Source: Akkermansiaceae bacterium UBA2381 (GTDB taxonomy: Bacteria; Verrucomicrobiota; Verrucomicrobiia; Verrucomicrobiales; DEV007). From it: DNA of 64,000 nucleotides. The DNA is taken from assembly GCA_002344215.1 (NCBI GenBank), contig DDSV01000054.1, positions 124,001-188,000 of the forward strand, read 5' to 3'. The translations under genes were made by a program, and so were the position numbers. How positions within the stretch are numbered: position 1 is the stretch's first letter; each line of letters begins with the position of its first letter. The notes under the pieces are model-generated. The model ran no database searches. It was not told the origin of the DNA and was given only the letters and a program-made list of their open reading frames with translations. This document shows, piece by piece, positions 23,482 to 32,444 of the stretch.

Positions 23482-25161
23482 ATGAAACCTGATCGACGTC
23501 CCTGGAATCTCCTTTCAAGAAAGTGGCTCCTTCCGGCCCTCGCCCTTCTTGTCTCTCCGCTGCACGCCGGGCAGCGCCATGCCCTGGTCCTCGGCAACAA
23601 CGCCTATGCCCACGCGCGGGCTCTCGTCAATCCGGTCAACGACGCCAACGCGATGGCCGCCACGCTGGAGAAACTGGGCTTCGGAGTGACCCTTCGTGTC
23701 GATGCCGACCTGAAAACGATGAAGGGCGCCCTGCGCGACTTTATCTCCGCCCTGCCCGCCCAGCCGGATCCAAACACGGTCGCCCTGGTCTATTTCGCGG
23801 GACACGGTGTTCAGATCAACGGGAGCAACTATCTGATCCCGGTTGATGCGGAAATGGCGCGCGATTTCGAAGTTCCGGATGAAACGCTTTCGATGGACAC
23901 CATCATGCAGGGCCTCGAGTCCGCCGGTGCGGGGCTCAATCTGCTTGTACTCGACTGCTGCCGCGACAATCCCTTTTCCCGATCCTGGCGCGGCAGCCGG
24001 AGCACTCAGACAGGAGGAGGTCTCGCCATTCCGGGCGGGGCACCCCAGGGCATGTTCATCGCCTTCGCGACCTCACCCGGGGATGTCGCTGATGACGGAG
24101 ATGGCACCAATAGCCCCTACACGGGGGCGCTCGTCAAACATTTGCCGACTCCGGGAAAACCCTTCGAGGAAGTCTTCAAGGCGGTCGGAGGTGAAGTCGC
24201 CACCCGGACCGGTGGTGCCCAGGAGCCCTGGTTCAACAGCAAATTCTACGGGGACTTCCGCTTCGTCGGAGAGGGCGGCTCCGCCCCTGTGCCTCCGCCC
24301 GTTACGTCGCGCTCGAACTCTCCGGCGGAGGCCACGAAGGAACGGCCCTGGGTCAACTCCCTCGGCCTCGAGTTTATCCCCGTTCCGGGGACGCCTGGGC
24401 TCCTCATGTCCCGAACCGAGACGCGGGTTCGTGATTTCAGAGCATTTGCCAACGAGATCGATTACGTGCAGACCGGGGGCGCTCATCTTTTTTCCGTGAA
24501 AGAGAAACCCGAGGGAGGATACACCACCGATTGGATTCACCGTCCCGAGGCCTCCTGGGAAAGGCCCGGTTTTCAACAGAGCGAGGATCATCCCGTCGTC
24601 TGCGTCTCGTGGCAGGAGGCGGCCTCCTTTTGCCAGTGGCTTTCTCAAAAGGAAGGCCTCTCCTATCGCCTCCCCAGAGACGGAGAATGGAGCGCCGCCG
24701 CCGATCCCAACCTCCCCTACCCCTGGGGACAGGAGTGGCCGCCCCCGGCGGGATCAGGAAATTACTGGGACGTCAATGCGATCAAGGGTCTCCCCGGCGA
24801 CTGGACTGCTTCCGCTCTCGGCGGCGGAACCTACAACGACGGGGCGGCCCGTACCGCCCGGGTGGCGAGTTACTCCGCCAACCGCCACGGCTTCCATGAT
24901 CTCGGCGGAAATGTCTGGGAGTGGCTGCAGGATGACTATGTTCCGACCTTGAATACCCCGGCCGCCCGCCTCACGAACCCCATTCTCAACACTCTCTCAG
25001 GGGTTTTGAACAAACCCAACAAACCCGCTAAAGTTATCCGCGGAGGTGCCTGGGACAACTTCGCCGAAAACGATCTCCGCTCCGATCTTCGCGACTTCGA
25101 TGAGATCGACCGCCGCGATGATGACTACGGATTCCGGGTGGTGGTGGAAGTGGGAAGGTAG
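23482..25161 (+). CDS. Caspase-like peptidase fused to SUMF1/FGE-type domain
   Basis: A 559-residue exported protein (signal peptide 1-29). Residues 30-260 are a peptidase C14 caspase-like domain: the catalytic His108 is in YFAGHGVQ and Cys160 in VLDCCRDNPF, followed by the conserved FSTSPG-like IAFATSPGDVA. A proline/serine linker leads to residues 290-557, a formylglycine-generating-enzyme-type (SUMF1) domain with CVSWQEAASFCQWL, GLSYRLPRDGEWSAAA, GNVWEWLQD and IRGGAWDN. The SUMF1 fold here may be a binding or recognition module rather than an oxidase, as in other caspase fusions. Family members act in signalling, stress or defence; the target is unknown. The OmpA and cyclase genes follow. 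Confidence 0.9.
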   Translation: MKPDRRPWNLLSRKWLLPALALLVSPLHAGQRHALVLGNNAYAHARALVNPVNDANAMAATLEKLGFGVTLRVDADLKTMKGALRDFISALPAQPDPNTVALVYFAGHGVQINGSNYLIPVDAEMARDFEVPDETLSMDTIMQGLESAGAGLNLLVLDCCRDNPFSRSWRGSRSTQTGGGLAIPGGAPQGMFIAFATSPGDVADDGDGTNSPYTGALVKHLPTPGKPFEEVFKAVGGEVATRTGGAQEPWFNSKFYGDFRFVGEGGSAPVPPPVTSRSNSPAEATKERPWVNSLGLEFIPVPGTPGLLMSRTETRVRDFRAFANEIDYVQTGGAHLFSVKEKPEGGYTTDWIHRPEASWERPGFQQSEDHPVVCVSWQEAASFCQWLSQKEGLSYRLPRDGEWSAAADPNLPYPWGQEWPPPAGSGNYWDVNAIKGLPGDWTASALGGGTYNDGAARTARVASYSANRHGFHDLGGNVWEWLQDDYVPTLNTPAARLTNPILNTLSGVLNKPNKPAKVIRGGAWDNFAENDLRSDLRDFDEIDRRDDDYGFRVVVEVGR

Positions 25162-25410
25162 GGGCAATCGGTTCGGTTATCGTCCGATCCAGAATACCGG
25201 GAAGAGACCGATCACAGCTTCCTACTTTCCAACGGGAACGCGCTCGTTGAGCGCGATCAGTTTGAAGACGTCGTTGTCAGCATTGGGGATCGATACTTCT
25301 CATTCGATTGACGGACTGAAGTTTGTTCAAGCCAATGCCTTTCCAGCTTTGGCAACCGAGAGTTGGTTTAAACTTCTTCGTAGCCGTCCTATTGTGCGGA
25401 CGGGCGCAGG

Positions 25411-25506
25411 AAAGGAGCGCGGACATCTTGTCCTCATCTCCATGGAACCAACGGCTCGCTACCACGTTGCGTGCCCGTCAGCGGGCAGGAGTGCCCGCGC
25501 TCCTTT
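25411..25506. repeat. 96-bp MITE-like element with 12-bp terminal inverted repeats
   Basis: AAAGGAGCGCGG (25411-25422) and CCGCGCTCCTTT (25495-25506) are perfect inverted repeats bounding 72 bases that contain an inner hairpin GCCCGTCAGCGGGC. The element lies in a 576-base gap (25162-25737) where no gene is convincing. Similar short sequences with GAGCGCGG ends and ACATCTTGTCC are typical interspersed non-coding repeats of Verrucomicrobiota genomes, from memory of the general pattern only. A frame running through it at 25323-25640 is rejected as coding. Confidence 0.55.
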
Positions 25507-25681
25507 TCGAATGTGCTGAAAACGACTATGGTTTTGTCGAGGTGATTGAAGCCTCAGTTACCAGATCAATCCTCTTCCGGAAGTCGACCGCAAACTCAGT
25601 TCGCGGACTCGCTCAAAAGCACTTAGCGCCTTTGCCTTGAGGCCTATCGGAGCACAGAATCCAGAAAAGTGAACCCGACCC

Positions 25682-25720
25682 AAAAAAAAGGGCGAAGCCT
25701 GCGCTTCGCCCTTTCTTCTT
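25682..25720. terminator. Bidirectional rho-independent terminator
   Basis: GGGCGAAGC (25690-25698) pairs with GCTTCGCCC (25703-25711). An A-run on the left (25682-25689) and a T-rich run on the right make it a terminator in both directions. It serves the OmpA gene on the minus strand and closes the region behind the caspase gene on the plus strand. Confidence 0.85.
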
Positions 25721-25737
25721 TTGTCTGTCGTCAAACC

Positions 25738-26727
25738 TCACTCCGCCAGCTTGAACACCACCACCTGGCGATCCTGGGCCCGCAGGTATTCGGGCTCATA
25801 GTCGGCAAAGCGGGCGTGAGCCTCACCGTGGCCGACCGCGAGGAGGCGTTGCGGGGATACCCCGCGGCTCAGAAGAAAATCGAAGATCGCATTCGACCGG
25901 CGCTGGGAGAGAAGCAGGTTGGCATAATCGGAGCCCTCGGCGGAGGCGTGGCCCTCGACCACAAAACGGTGGGCGGCGAGTTCCGGGCTCTGCAGGGCGC
26001 TCGCCAGGGAGATGAGATAATCATAGGAGGCGGAGTCGGCCAACTCGGTGCTGCCTTTGAGGAACTTCACCGTATTGGTCGAAAGTTGAGAGCTGGAATC
26101 CACCCGGTAGGTCAACTGCCCGGACGGAGCGGCGGCATGGGGAGAATTTCCGTAGCCATTGCCTGTGTATCCGTTGGTCGAGTTCGAGAAACGCTGGGGA
26201 TCGACTCCCTCGGGAGCAGAGCGGCCATCTTTCACCCGGGTCGAGTAGGGAGGGCTTGAAGGCCCATAACTTCCCTCCGCCGGAGTATTGCCTTTCTTCA
26301 TGTAGTTCGTCGACGAAGAAAGCGTTCCTTCCGGAGCGGTTGGCCCTCCTTCGGCGGGGGTGCGTCCTTTTTTGATCGTCATGGGAGCACCCGACGAACC
26401 GGGTTGATAGCCCTTCGGGAGAGCCTGCGGGGCAATCGTCGTGGTGCGCTCCACGATCAGTCCGGGATTCACGATGGCAGCCGGCCTGGACCCGCTCGGT
26501 GAGGATGAAGGCTTCGAGGGTTTGACGTCACTGCGACCCTTTAGCACCGATACCATTTTGCTGACATCAGGCTTCGCCTGCTTGACGACGGGAGTGACGA
26601 GGGGCGCTTTGACCTTAAGATTGATTCCGGGTGTCGTCACCTGTGCCCGGCTTTGAAGCGGCAGCAGCAGGAGTGAAAGGATCGGAAGCGCCAGGGACTG
26701 TACTGAGAGGGAAGTTGCTTTTTTCAT
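25738..26727 (-). CDS. OmpA-family outer-membrane/peptidoglycan-associated protein
   Basis: A 329-residue exported protein. After a signal peptide (MKKATSLSV... to QSRAQ, residue 28), a long Pro/Ser/Gly-rich linker contains three related copies of a K-K/D-G-x-T/S-PAEG motif (KKGRTPAEG, KKGNTPAEG, KDGRSAPEG), then the C-terminal OmpA domain from about residue 205: VEGHASAEGSDYANLLLSQRR and SRGVSPQRLLAVGHGE hold the peptidoglycan-binding residues. No transmembrane barrel is seen, so it is probably periplasmic and anchored by its OmpA domain to cell wall. ATG at 26727 is chosen because longer frames place the signal peptide internally. Confidence 0.88.
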   Translation of the reverse strand: MKKATSLSVQSLALPILSLLLLPLQSRAQVTTPGINLKVKAPLVTPVVKQAKPDVSKMVSVLKGRSDVKPSKPSSSPSGSRPAAIVNPGLIVERTTTIAPQALPKGYQPGSSGAPMTIKKGRTPAEGGPTAPEGTLSSSTNYMKKGNTPAEGSYGPSSPPYSTRVKDGRSAPEGVDPQRFSNSTNGYTGNGYGNSPHAAAPSGQLTYRVDSSSQLSTNTVKFLKGSTELADSASYDYLISLASALQSPELAAHRFVVEGHASAEGSDYANLLLSQRRSNAIFDFLLSRGVSPQRLLAVGHGEAHARFADYEPEYLRAQDRQVVVFKLAE

Positions 26728-26866
26728 GAGTTTCACGGCGGTAAACGTTCTGCTATTCGGAAATGACGCAGAGAGAGACCCGGTTATGCACGGAGCCCTG
26801 TGAATTTTGAGCGCAGCCATCCCCGCTCCCTCAGAGAATGGATCCGTAGAGCGAGTCCTCAGACGA

Positions 26867-28984
26867 TCACTTCGACGTCAGCTCGTAAATCCCGTCCCAG
26901 TCAGCGGGCGGATTCTCCACAAAACCGAGGCAACGTTCGGCGAGAAGTCGGGCCGATGTGGCGATCGTGGGAGAGGAGTGGTTTTCCAGATTCGTAAAAC
27001 CCTCCGCCGCGAGTTTGAATTCACCGGCGACATACTGGTCGAATGCGATGGTATAGAGCCGACAACCCTCCGCCAGTTCTCCGGAACATTCTTCAAAGAC
27101 AGCATGAAGATCACTGGCACGGGCTTTGCCCTTCACCTGTACACGATCCACGAGAAGATTGGCCGGGGCCTGGCTCAGCGCGGCGATGAATTCCCCGGTC
27201 GCGAGGATGGCGGCGGCATAGTTTTTAGTCTGCCCCTCGACCCGTGCGGTGGTGTTGACCGAGTCACCGACGATATTGTAATCGCGATAGGAGCGTGAGC
27301 CGACATGACCGACAAGGCCGCGTCCGCTGTGCAGTCCTATTCCGATCTTCAGCCAGGAATCGAGATCGTCAGCACCGGGAGCTTCACGGCGGGACCGCAG
27401 GTTGCGGTGAATTTCCAGGGCCGCCCGCAAGGCCCGGTCGGCGGCATCGGCGGCGGGTTCGGGCGCACCCCAGTAGGCAAGGAACTGATCTCCGGCGAAA
27501 CGGGCCAGACTTCCGTTTTCGCGCAGCGCCGCATCGGTCTCGATCGCAAAAAGCCGGTTCAGCAATTCGAAGACGCGTTCAACCCGCTGCGTTTCACAGA
27601 GCGTTGTAAATCCGCGCAAGTCGCTCAGGAGAACCGCGACCGCATTCTCCTGGGGACGGATCATGTCGAGGTTCTTCGTGACCTGTTTGAGCACGGCCGG
27701 AGAAAAATAGAACCCGAGCATCGCGTCGCGCTGAGTGCGTTCGCGCTGTTCGAAGGTCCAGCGTCTTCCGACCTCGAGCACCACGGCGGCGCTCCACAGA
27801 AATGCCGGACCTATCGTGGCGGGCAGAAGATGGAACCACCACACCGCGAGGCAGCCGGCGGAGAGAATAAGAACGATTCCCGCCAGGGCCACGAGGATCA
27901 GCCAGCGCTTGCTCTTCACCATTGAAAAGACGAGTGCCGCGAGAAGAGCTACTAACAGAACCACTAATAGATCCACCCAGAGCGGCATCGGCCGGATCGC
28001 AGTCCCCTGCAAAAGATCATTCAGGGCCGTGCCGTGCAGCAGCATCCCGGGCTCCTGATCACCGTGGGTGGTTGGCTTCAAGTCATACTCGGCGTTGTAT
28101 CCGAAAAAGACGATCGTGTCGTGAAGCAGGGAAATCCCTTCACTCCGCTTTGCCAGGGTCTCAAGCGGCCCGATGGACCAGGCCCGCCCGGCGATGCGTT
28201 CCCTCTCATCAAAGCGGGTGTCCCGGTAGGCATGCTGCAGATTCAGAAAAAGACGGGAGTCGTCAGCCGAAGCGGCCACGGCCAGACCATTTTCACCGAT
28301 GGATTTCCATTCCATCCGCCCCCCCGCGGTTACTTTGGGAGCAAGCGGAGCGGGGCGTGAGGCAGCGAAGGCGGCGAGGGCAAGGGAGGGAATCGTTTCC
28401 CCGCCGAACTGGTGGACCATCCGGTACTCCCTCCAGTTTTTCCCGGCCGCGACATTGACCAAGCCCCGGGGAAAACGATCCCCCCCGGCGGCAGGCAGAG
28501 AACGTAGCAGATACGATTCCCCGGATTTCACTTCGAGCGAAACCGGGAGTACGACAGTGGTTTGCCCCCTCGCCGTGATCTCCTCAATGGTTTTTGCCAA
28601 AAGAGCCTGGTCCTCCTCACGGCCATAGGAATAGATGATATCCACCGCAATCACTTTTACCCCGAGGGATTCAAGAGTCAGCAGAATCGAGGCGATTGTG
28701 GCGTATTCCCCGTCGGTCGCAAAGCGGCGGGCGATCTCGTCGTCCATGCTCAGCTCGACAAAGCGAATCGAAGGATCGAGCGAATCCGCAAGACCGAGTT
28801 GGGATCGCGCGGCGAGCACCTGATCCAGCCAGAACAGTTCCGGCTTCTCGGCAGAGCCCGGGGAAAAGAGCCGGAAGGCAACCAGAAGAACGAGGATCAG
28901 GAGCGGATAAAACCACGACGACTTTACCGGGTCGAAGTTGCCCGACCCGGCGGCACCGGGGCCATCCTGGCGTTGACGACTCAC
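26867..28984 (-). CDS. CHASE2-domain class III nucleotide cyclase
   Basis: A 705-residue membrane sensor that makes a cyclic nucleotide. One transmembrane helix (25-41) is followed by an extracytoplasmic CHASE2 domain (about 45-330; RFVELSMDDEIARRF and AVDIIYSYGREEDQAL are typical), then about three membrane helices (333-415), and a class III cyclase domain (about 445-630) with LLSDLRGFTTL, FAGDQFLAYWG and YNIVGDSVNTTARVEG. The two metal-binding aspartates (SDLRGF and AGDQF) are present. A short C-terminal tail resembles a TPR-like helix pair. cAMP is the usual product. The GTG start at 28984 overlaps the upstream stop as GTGA, so it is coupled to the preceding gene. Confidence 0.92.
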   Translation of the reverse strand: MSRQRQDGPGAAGSGNFDPVKSSWFYPLLILVLLVAFRLFSPGSAEKPELFWLDQVLAARSQLGLADSLDPSIRFVELSMDDEIARRFATDGEYATIASILLTLESLGVKVIAVDIIYSYGREEDQALLAKTIEEITARGQTTVVLPVSLEVKSGESYLLRSLPAAGGDRFPRGLVNVAAGKNWREYRMVHQFGGETIPSLALAAFAASRPAPLAPKVTAGGRMEWKSIGENGLAVAASADDSRLFLNLQHAYRDTRFDERERIAGRAWSIGPLETLAKRSEGISLLHDTIVFFGYNAEYDLKPTTHGDQEPGMLLHGTALNDLLQGTAIRPMPLWVDLLVVLLVALLAALVFSMVKSKRWLILVALAGIVLILSAGCLAVWWFHLLPATIGPAFLWSAAVVLEVGRRWTFEQRERTQRDAMLGFYFSPAVLKQVTKNLDMIRPQENAVAVLLSDLRGFTTLCETQRVERVFELLNRLFAIETDAALRENGSLARFAGDQFLAYWGAPEPAADAADRALRAALEIHRNLRSRREAPGADDLDSWLKIGIGLHSGRGLVGHVGSRSYRDYNIVGDSVNTTARVEGQTKNYAAAILATGEFIAALSQAPANLLVDRVQVKGKARASDLHAVFEECSGELAEGCRLYTIAFDQYVAGEFKLAAEGFTNLENHSSPTIATSARLLAERCLGFVENPPADWDGIYELTSK

Positions 28985-29766
28985 GGGGCGATCGGTGTAG
29001 TGATGGGGAAGACGAGCACTCCGGGAGTCGCCAGTCCGAAGGAAATGACACGGGCGTCCTCCCGCCATTGTTCATTCAAAGATTTCAAGCCTCTTCGCAC
29101 TGCCGCGACGGGACTTTTGGGCTCCTCTGTTGTCCCGGTCAGTAAAGCGCTTTTGCCGCTGCGGGTGACCGCCGCCTTGGAGGCCGGGGCATCGCGAATC
29201 GAGTCCGCCAGAGAACTGCCGAACGTCACCCGGTAGTCATCGACCTTCCGCTGTCGCAGGATATTCGAAAGGCGGTTTTTGATCGCGAGGGCATGGAGCA
29301 TCGCCGTCTCTTTGTCGCCTTGCTTGAGCGATTCACCGAGCCACTCGACATACTCGGCGATGCGGGCCAGAGCCGGATCGTCGTTCAAAAACACCGCCAC
29401 ATAGAGATCCACGGCAGGCCCGGGTTTGTCGTAGGGCCATGTGATCCCCTCAGCCGGAAACCGCAACGGTTCGGAATCCGCCGTCTGGGGGGCGAGGACC
29501 GGAGCGAGGTCGAGGTAGGGAAGATCCCGGTCAAAAGCCATCATGAGGAGAGTTGATCCCGCCGGGCCTTTGCCGACGCAAAGCAACTCGCGCTCTTTTC
29601 CCGTTTTCTCCGTCGGCGTGTAGGGCAGACAGGCACCCCCCATCGAGGCAAATTCGGTGGAATGGTCCACCACGTAAACGGAGACATGAGCTTCCTCCCC
29701 TCGCGATAGAGTGCCGCCCGAGCCGGAGATTGCCACGAGCCCGACAAGGAAAAAGAAAGGTTTCAT
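28981..29766 (-). CDS. Exported protein of unknown function, coupled to cyclase
   Basis: A 261-residue protein with a signal peptide (1-19, ending ISGSGG). The mature part has two cysteines, a helical middle (YVEWLGESLKQGDKETAMLHALAIKNRL) and a C-terminal strand GLATPGVLVFPITTPIAP. No family is recognised. Its stop codon overlaps the GTG of the CHASE2 cyclase by four bases, so it is probably made in fixed ratio with the cyclase and may bind its extracytoplasmic CHASE2 domain. Predicted periplasmic; no catalytic motif is visible. Confidence 0.7.
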   Translation of the reverse strand: MKPFFFLVGLVAISGSGGTLSRGEEAHVSVYVVDHSTEFASMGGACLPYTPTEKTGKERELLCVGKGPAGSTLLMMAFDRDLPYLDLAPVLAPQTADSEPLRFPAEGITWPYDKPGPAVDLYVAVFLNDDPALARIAEYVEWLGESLKQGDKETAMLHALAIKNRLSNILRQRKVDDYRVTFGSSLADSIRDAPASKAAVTRSGKSALLTGTTEEPKSPVAAVRRGLKSLNEQWREDARVISFGLATPGVLVFPITTPIAP

Positions 29767-29934
29767 ACTGAATCGAGTGTCTCGCAACGAAGGCGAGGAG
29801 TCAAGAGTGCCGTCTGATCGGGCAACCCGCCCTGAACCATCTGACGCATCAGGCCCTCGTATTATGCCCTTCAGAGCACATCCATCCGGCAAATCGGGAT
29901 TGTTTTTGTTTTGTCCGCGAGGCAAAATCCGGAG

Positions 29935-31236
29935 ATGATGCAGACTTGCTTTTGTTTTCGGGCCGCGCTTCTTGCCCTCCCCGGCGTGCTGCTTGTTCCC
30001 CGGATCGAGGCCGATCCGGCTGTGTTCGATGCCCATCTCGCAAAGGATCCCGAGGGGCAAAGCGCTTTCACCTTCGATGTTTCCGACTACGAGGGCGATC
30101 TCTCGTCCCTGCCCATCGGCGTTTTCGACTCGGGCATCGGTGGACTCACTGTGCTCGAAGCCATTCTCACCCTCGACACCTTCCACAACGAAAACCTCAA
30201 GCCCGGGCCCGACGGTCGTCCCGACTTTGAGAACGAACGTTTTATCTACCTGGGCGACCAGGCCAACATGCCCTATGGCAACTACGCGAAGGCCGGCAAA
30301 ACCGATTTCCTCCGCGAACTGATCCTGAAAGACACCGTTTTCCTCCTCGGCAATCGCTATCACCAGGATGGAGAAATCCGTTTCGACAAGCCTCCCGTCA
30401 AAGCCATCGTCATCGCCTGCAATACAGCGACAGCCTACGGCTTCGAGGATATTCTAGCAGCCGTGAAACGCTGGAAACTTCCGGTCATCGTCGTCGGAGT
30501 CGTCGAGGCGGGAGCCCGGGGATTACTGAAGGCGAGCGAGGAGGGAGCGATCGGAGTGTTGGCCACCGTCGGAACCTGTGAAAGCGGTGTCTATCCGAAG
30601 ACAATCCAGAGCACCCTCGGCCTGGCGGGACGGGGAGTCGCGACGATCACCCAGCAGGGAAGCCCTGACCTCGCCGCCGTGATCGAAGGTGATCCTACGC
30701 GCACCGTGACAGTGAAAGAACAGGTCGCTCTCGACGTGCGGCGACTCGTCGAGAATCATCGCTCCTCGCAATCGGGCCGGGAGATCAAACCACTGTCGAA
30801 GATCGTGCTCGGCTGCACCCATTTCCCTCTGGTGGAAAAGGAGATCGACGACGCCTTCACCGCCTTGAGCAAGGATCCCGGCCTCGCACCCTTTATCGCG
30901 CCCGAGCGTCACTACATCGATCCCGCCGAGTGGACGGCCCGCCAGCTGTTTCAAGAGCTGGCGTCCGCAAAGCTCCGCCGCCGGGACTCCCCCGCCGACA
31001 CTGAACGCGACCTCTTTTTCCTCTCGGTCGCCAATCCAGCCCCGGACTCAACCGGGTCAGATGGTCGACTCAACCCTGATGGCAGCCTAACAGACGCCTA
31101 CAAATACGGCAGGGATCCGGGGCAGTTCATCGAGGACACCCTCGTCGCGCCGATGACGCGGACGATACTGCCGGAGGCGGGGAGAAAGCTCGTCTCGGAA
31201 AAGCTGCCGGCGGTTTGGACCCGTTTGGGCGAGTGA
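29935..31236 (+). CDS. Exported glutamate racemase-family protein
   Basis: A 433-residue protein whose core matches Asp/Glu racemases: IGVFDSGIGGLTVLEA (about 53-68), VIACNTATAYG (about 156-166, first catalytic Cys) and VLGCTHFPL (about 290-298, second catalytic Cys). Cytoplasmic MurI proteins are near 270 residues. This one adds a hydrophobic N-terminal signal-like segment (8-22), an insert after the first strand (TLDTFHNENLKPGPDGRPDFE) and a charged tail of about 100 residues. It may therefore act in the periplasm on D-amino acids, or be a paralogue with another substrate. ATG 29935/29938 follows GGAG; a TTG at 29911 is the alternative. Confidence 0.8.
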   Translation: MMQTCFCFRAALLALPGVLLVPRIEADPAVFDAHLAKDPEGQSAFTFDVSDYEGDLSSLPIGVFDSGIGGLTVLEAILTLDTFHNENLKPGPDGRPDFENERFIYLGDQANMPYGNYAKAGKTDFLRELILKDTVFLLGNRYHQDGEIRFDKPPVKAIVIACNTATAYGFEDILAAVKRWKLPVIVVGVVEAGARGLLKASEEGAIGVLATVGTCESGVYPKTIQSTLGLAGRGVATITQQGSPDLAAVIEGDPTRTVTVKEQVALDVRRLVENHRSSQSGREIKPLSKIVLGCTHFPLVEKEIDDAFTALSKDPGLAPFIAPERHYIDPAEWTARQLFQELASAKLRRRDSPADTERDLFFLSVANPAPDSTGSDGRLNPDGSLTDAYKYGRDPGQFIEDTLVAPMTRTILPEAGRKLVSEKLPAVWTRLGE

Positions 31237-31242
31237 CAGGCC

Positions 31243-32328
31243 TCACTCCAACCACCGCTCGATAAACCGATAAGACTCCTCCCGCTCAATGGTCGGAAAA
31301 TCGTGCTCATCATCCGGATACGCGATCCGCATCTTCTCCGGCACGCCGTAAAGCTCATAGATCCGCCGCGCCTGCGGAGCCACCTTCTCGACTCCGCGCC
31401 AGTCAAAATTGGCGTCACGCAGCGGCGAGTTTGAAAAGAAGGCGGCCGGAGCAAGTGCGGCAATGAGCTCGTAATAGTCGAATGGGACTTTGTCAGGATC
31501 GAGCGCGTAGCGGTCGCGGATGGCTGGAATATAGCGATCGCTCGTCCATCCCTTGAGATCTCCTCCATAGTAGTCATGCAGCGGTGTCCATCCGCAGCTT
31601 GAAACGATTACCTTCACGCGACGATCAAAGACGCCGTGGAAGATCGCATTGTGCCCGCCGAGGGAGTGTCCGATCGAGGCGATCTTCTCCGCATCGACCT
31701 CCGGTCTCTCGACTAACAGATCCACACAGCGCATATGGTTCCAGATGCCCTTCATCGTCCCCGACTCATAGCGGTCGGCGGCAAAATCGTAGTCCTTGTA
31801 ATCACCGAAGGAGAGGTAGTCCGGTGCAATAACAACAAAACCACGCTCGGCGAGCTCGCGGGCATAGGCGCGGTTGGGCCGTTCACCCTTGCCATCGACG
31901 ATGCCTTTTCCCAACGCTCCGGTGGGATGCAGGGCAACAACGCCGGCACGGCGTTCGCCGGGTTTGAGGTCCTTCGGCAGGTAGAGGTAGGCGGGTGTGC
32001 GGTCACCCTCCTCAGAGGCGAAGGTTATGGTCTCACGGATGTACTTCCCGGTCTCGATCCGCTCGCCGACCTGAATGTCGAGGTCTGGGAGATTTTCCCT
32101 TGAGGGAAGTTTACCGGCGGCTTCTTCAAATCCCGCCACGATGGCGGCGCGTCGTTTCTTCCATTCTTCCAGAGTACCGAGCGCCTGCGGATGCCCCCCA
32201 TCGTCGGGGTACCAGCCGAGCGACTGATGCGTAGGCTGGATCGGACACTCCTGCGCGGACAAGCCGGGGCAAAGGACACACCCCGCAAGAAGCCATAGAA
32301 ACATTCGGTAGCAGGAGATTCGTGTCAT
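31243..32328 (-). CDS. Secreted alpha/beta hydrolase (dienelactone/acetylxylan esterase-like)
   Basis: A 361-residue exported hydrolase (signal peptide to about residue 25, GLSAQ). The nucleophile elbow is IGHSLGGHN (about 217-225), the acid is probably in PEKMRIAYPDDEHDF near the end where DEHDF also carries the catalytic His. VVALHPTGALGKG supplies the oxyanion region. The layout (ELAERGFVVIAPDYLSFGD) is that of DLH/acetylxylan-esterase-like proteins common in polysaccharide-degrading Verrucomicrobiota. Substrate unknown. It converges on the racemase gene with only six bases between stops. Confidence 0.85.
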   Translation of the reverse strand: MTRISCYRMFLWLLAGCVLCPGLSAQECPIQPTHQSLGWYPDDGGHPQALGTLEEWKKRRAAIVAGFEEAAGKLPSRENLPDLDIQVGERIETGKYIRETITFASEEGDRTPAYLYLPKDLKPGERRAGVVALHPTGALGKGIVDGKGERPNRAYARELAERGFVVIAPDYLSFGDYKDYDFAADRYESGTMKGIWNHMRCVDLLVERPEVDAEKIASIGHSLGGHNAIFHGVFDRRVKVIVSSCGWTPLHDYYGGDLKGWTSDRYIPAIRDRYALDPDKVPFDYYELIAALAPAAFFSNSPLRDANFDWRGVEKVAPQARRIYELYGVPEKMRIAYPDDEHDFPTIEREESYRFIERWLE

Positions 32329-32444
32329 AATATGTCAGAGAAAATGGGAGGGCGATTGCGGAGAGAGCGAAAGCATAGAGGAAAGTGAATCACCATAGCA
32401 ATCCAGTCATCGCGTACCCGCAGACCAAATCCCCAGGACCTGCC

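Noticed and set aside
23482..25161. Anti-phage defence island around the caspase gene
   Set aside because: The caspase is exported and its neighbours are envelope and signalling genes, without nucleases or other defence partners.
25323..25640. 105-residue frame
   Set aside because: It runs through the 96-base inverted-repeat element and has no protein-like features.
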